From: Ettlia oleoabundans
Lineage: Eukaryota > Chlorophyta > Chlorophyceae > Chlamydomonadales
Length of the DNA: 18,366 nt
Direction of reading: 5' to 3'
Assembly: GCA_019693395.1 (NCBI GenBank)
Contig: JAAMXP010003683.1
Span: 1,532-19,897 of the forward strand
The notes under the pieces: model-generated
Seen by the model: only the letters and a program-made list of their open reading frames with translations
What the model was told of the DNA's origin: nothing
The model's database searches: none
Shown: positions 18,262 through 18,366 of the stretch, one piece after another
Numbering within the stretch: the stretch's first letter is position 1
Layout of the letters: each line of letters starts with the position of its first letter
Made by a program: the position numbers and the translations under genes

Positions 18262-18366
18262 GTGGGCAGGCAGTGGCCAGACTAGATGCAGCAGTATGCA
18301 CCTCTCATATATCAATGCCTGATCAGATAGCCTGCATTTCTGTGTGTCTACATCTGCCTGCTGACC

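Overview
The window looks like nuclear DNA from a green alga (Chlorophyta), probably a trebouxiophyte or relative. The evidence is a nucleus-type psaL gene with a transit peptide and introns, plastid starch and S-adenosylmethionine (SAM) transport proteins, moderately GC-rich coding sequence, many GT-AG introns whose acceptors mostly read TGCAG, and TGTAA motifs just past several stop codons (the usual green-algal poly(A) signal). Genus and species cannot be told from the sequence. Every long conserved reading frame is broken by introns, so the gene models here were built by hand from splice sites, reading phase and protein-family conservation.

Seven protein genes are supported. Five lie head to tail on the minus strand. 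From low to high coordinates they are: a secreted, probably GPI-anchored PQQ-like beta-propeller protein (342-3654, 6 exons, 688 aa); photosystem I subunit PsaL (3979-5627, 4 exons, 194 aa); a GNAT-family acetyltransferase (6180-7405, 4 exons, 244 aa); an LSF2-type plastid glucan phosphatase (8541-10233, 5 exons, 291 aa); and a PP2C Ser/Thr phosphatase (10637-13060, 9 exons, 363 aa). Two lie on the plus strand: a SAM carrier of the mitochondrial-carrier family (13510-16383, 7 exons, 385 aa) and a SnoaL/NTF2-like protein that runs off the right edge (17050 onward, 6 exons seen). PP2C and the SAM carrier diverge from a shared 449-base intergenic region.

In the six models whose ends are in the window, reading phase closes across all introns and the summed exons are divisible by three. 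Gaps between genes are short and hold 3' UTRs with TGTAA motifs, promoters and a few structured elements. PsaL, LSF2 and the SAM carrier all serve the plastid, but nothing suggests they are more than ordinary neighbours.

No new multi-gene system is evident. The points most worth a second look are a near-perfect 32-base palindrome upstream of psaL, a perfect 15-bp hairpin in an LSF2 intron, several strong G-quadruplex motifs (one at a 5' splice site), the disordered insert in the beta-propeller protein, and competing N-terminal or splice choices in LSF2, PP2C and the SnoaL-like gene.
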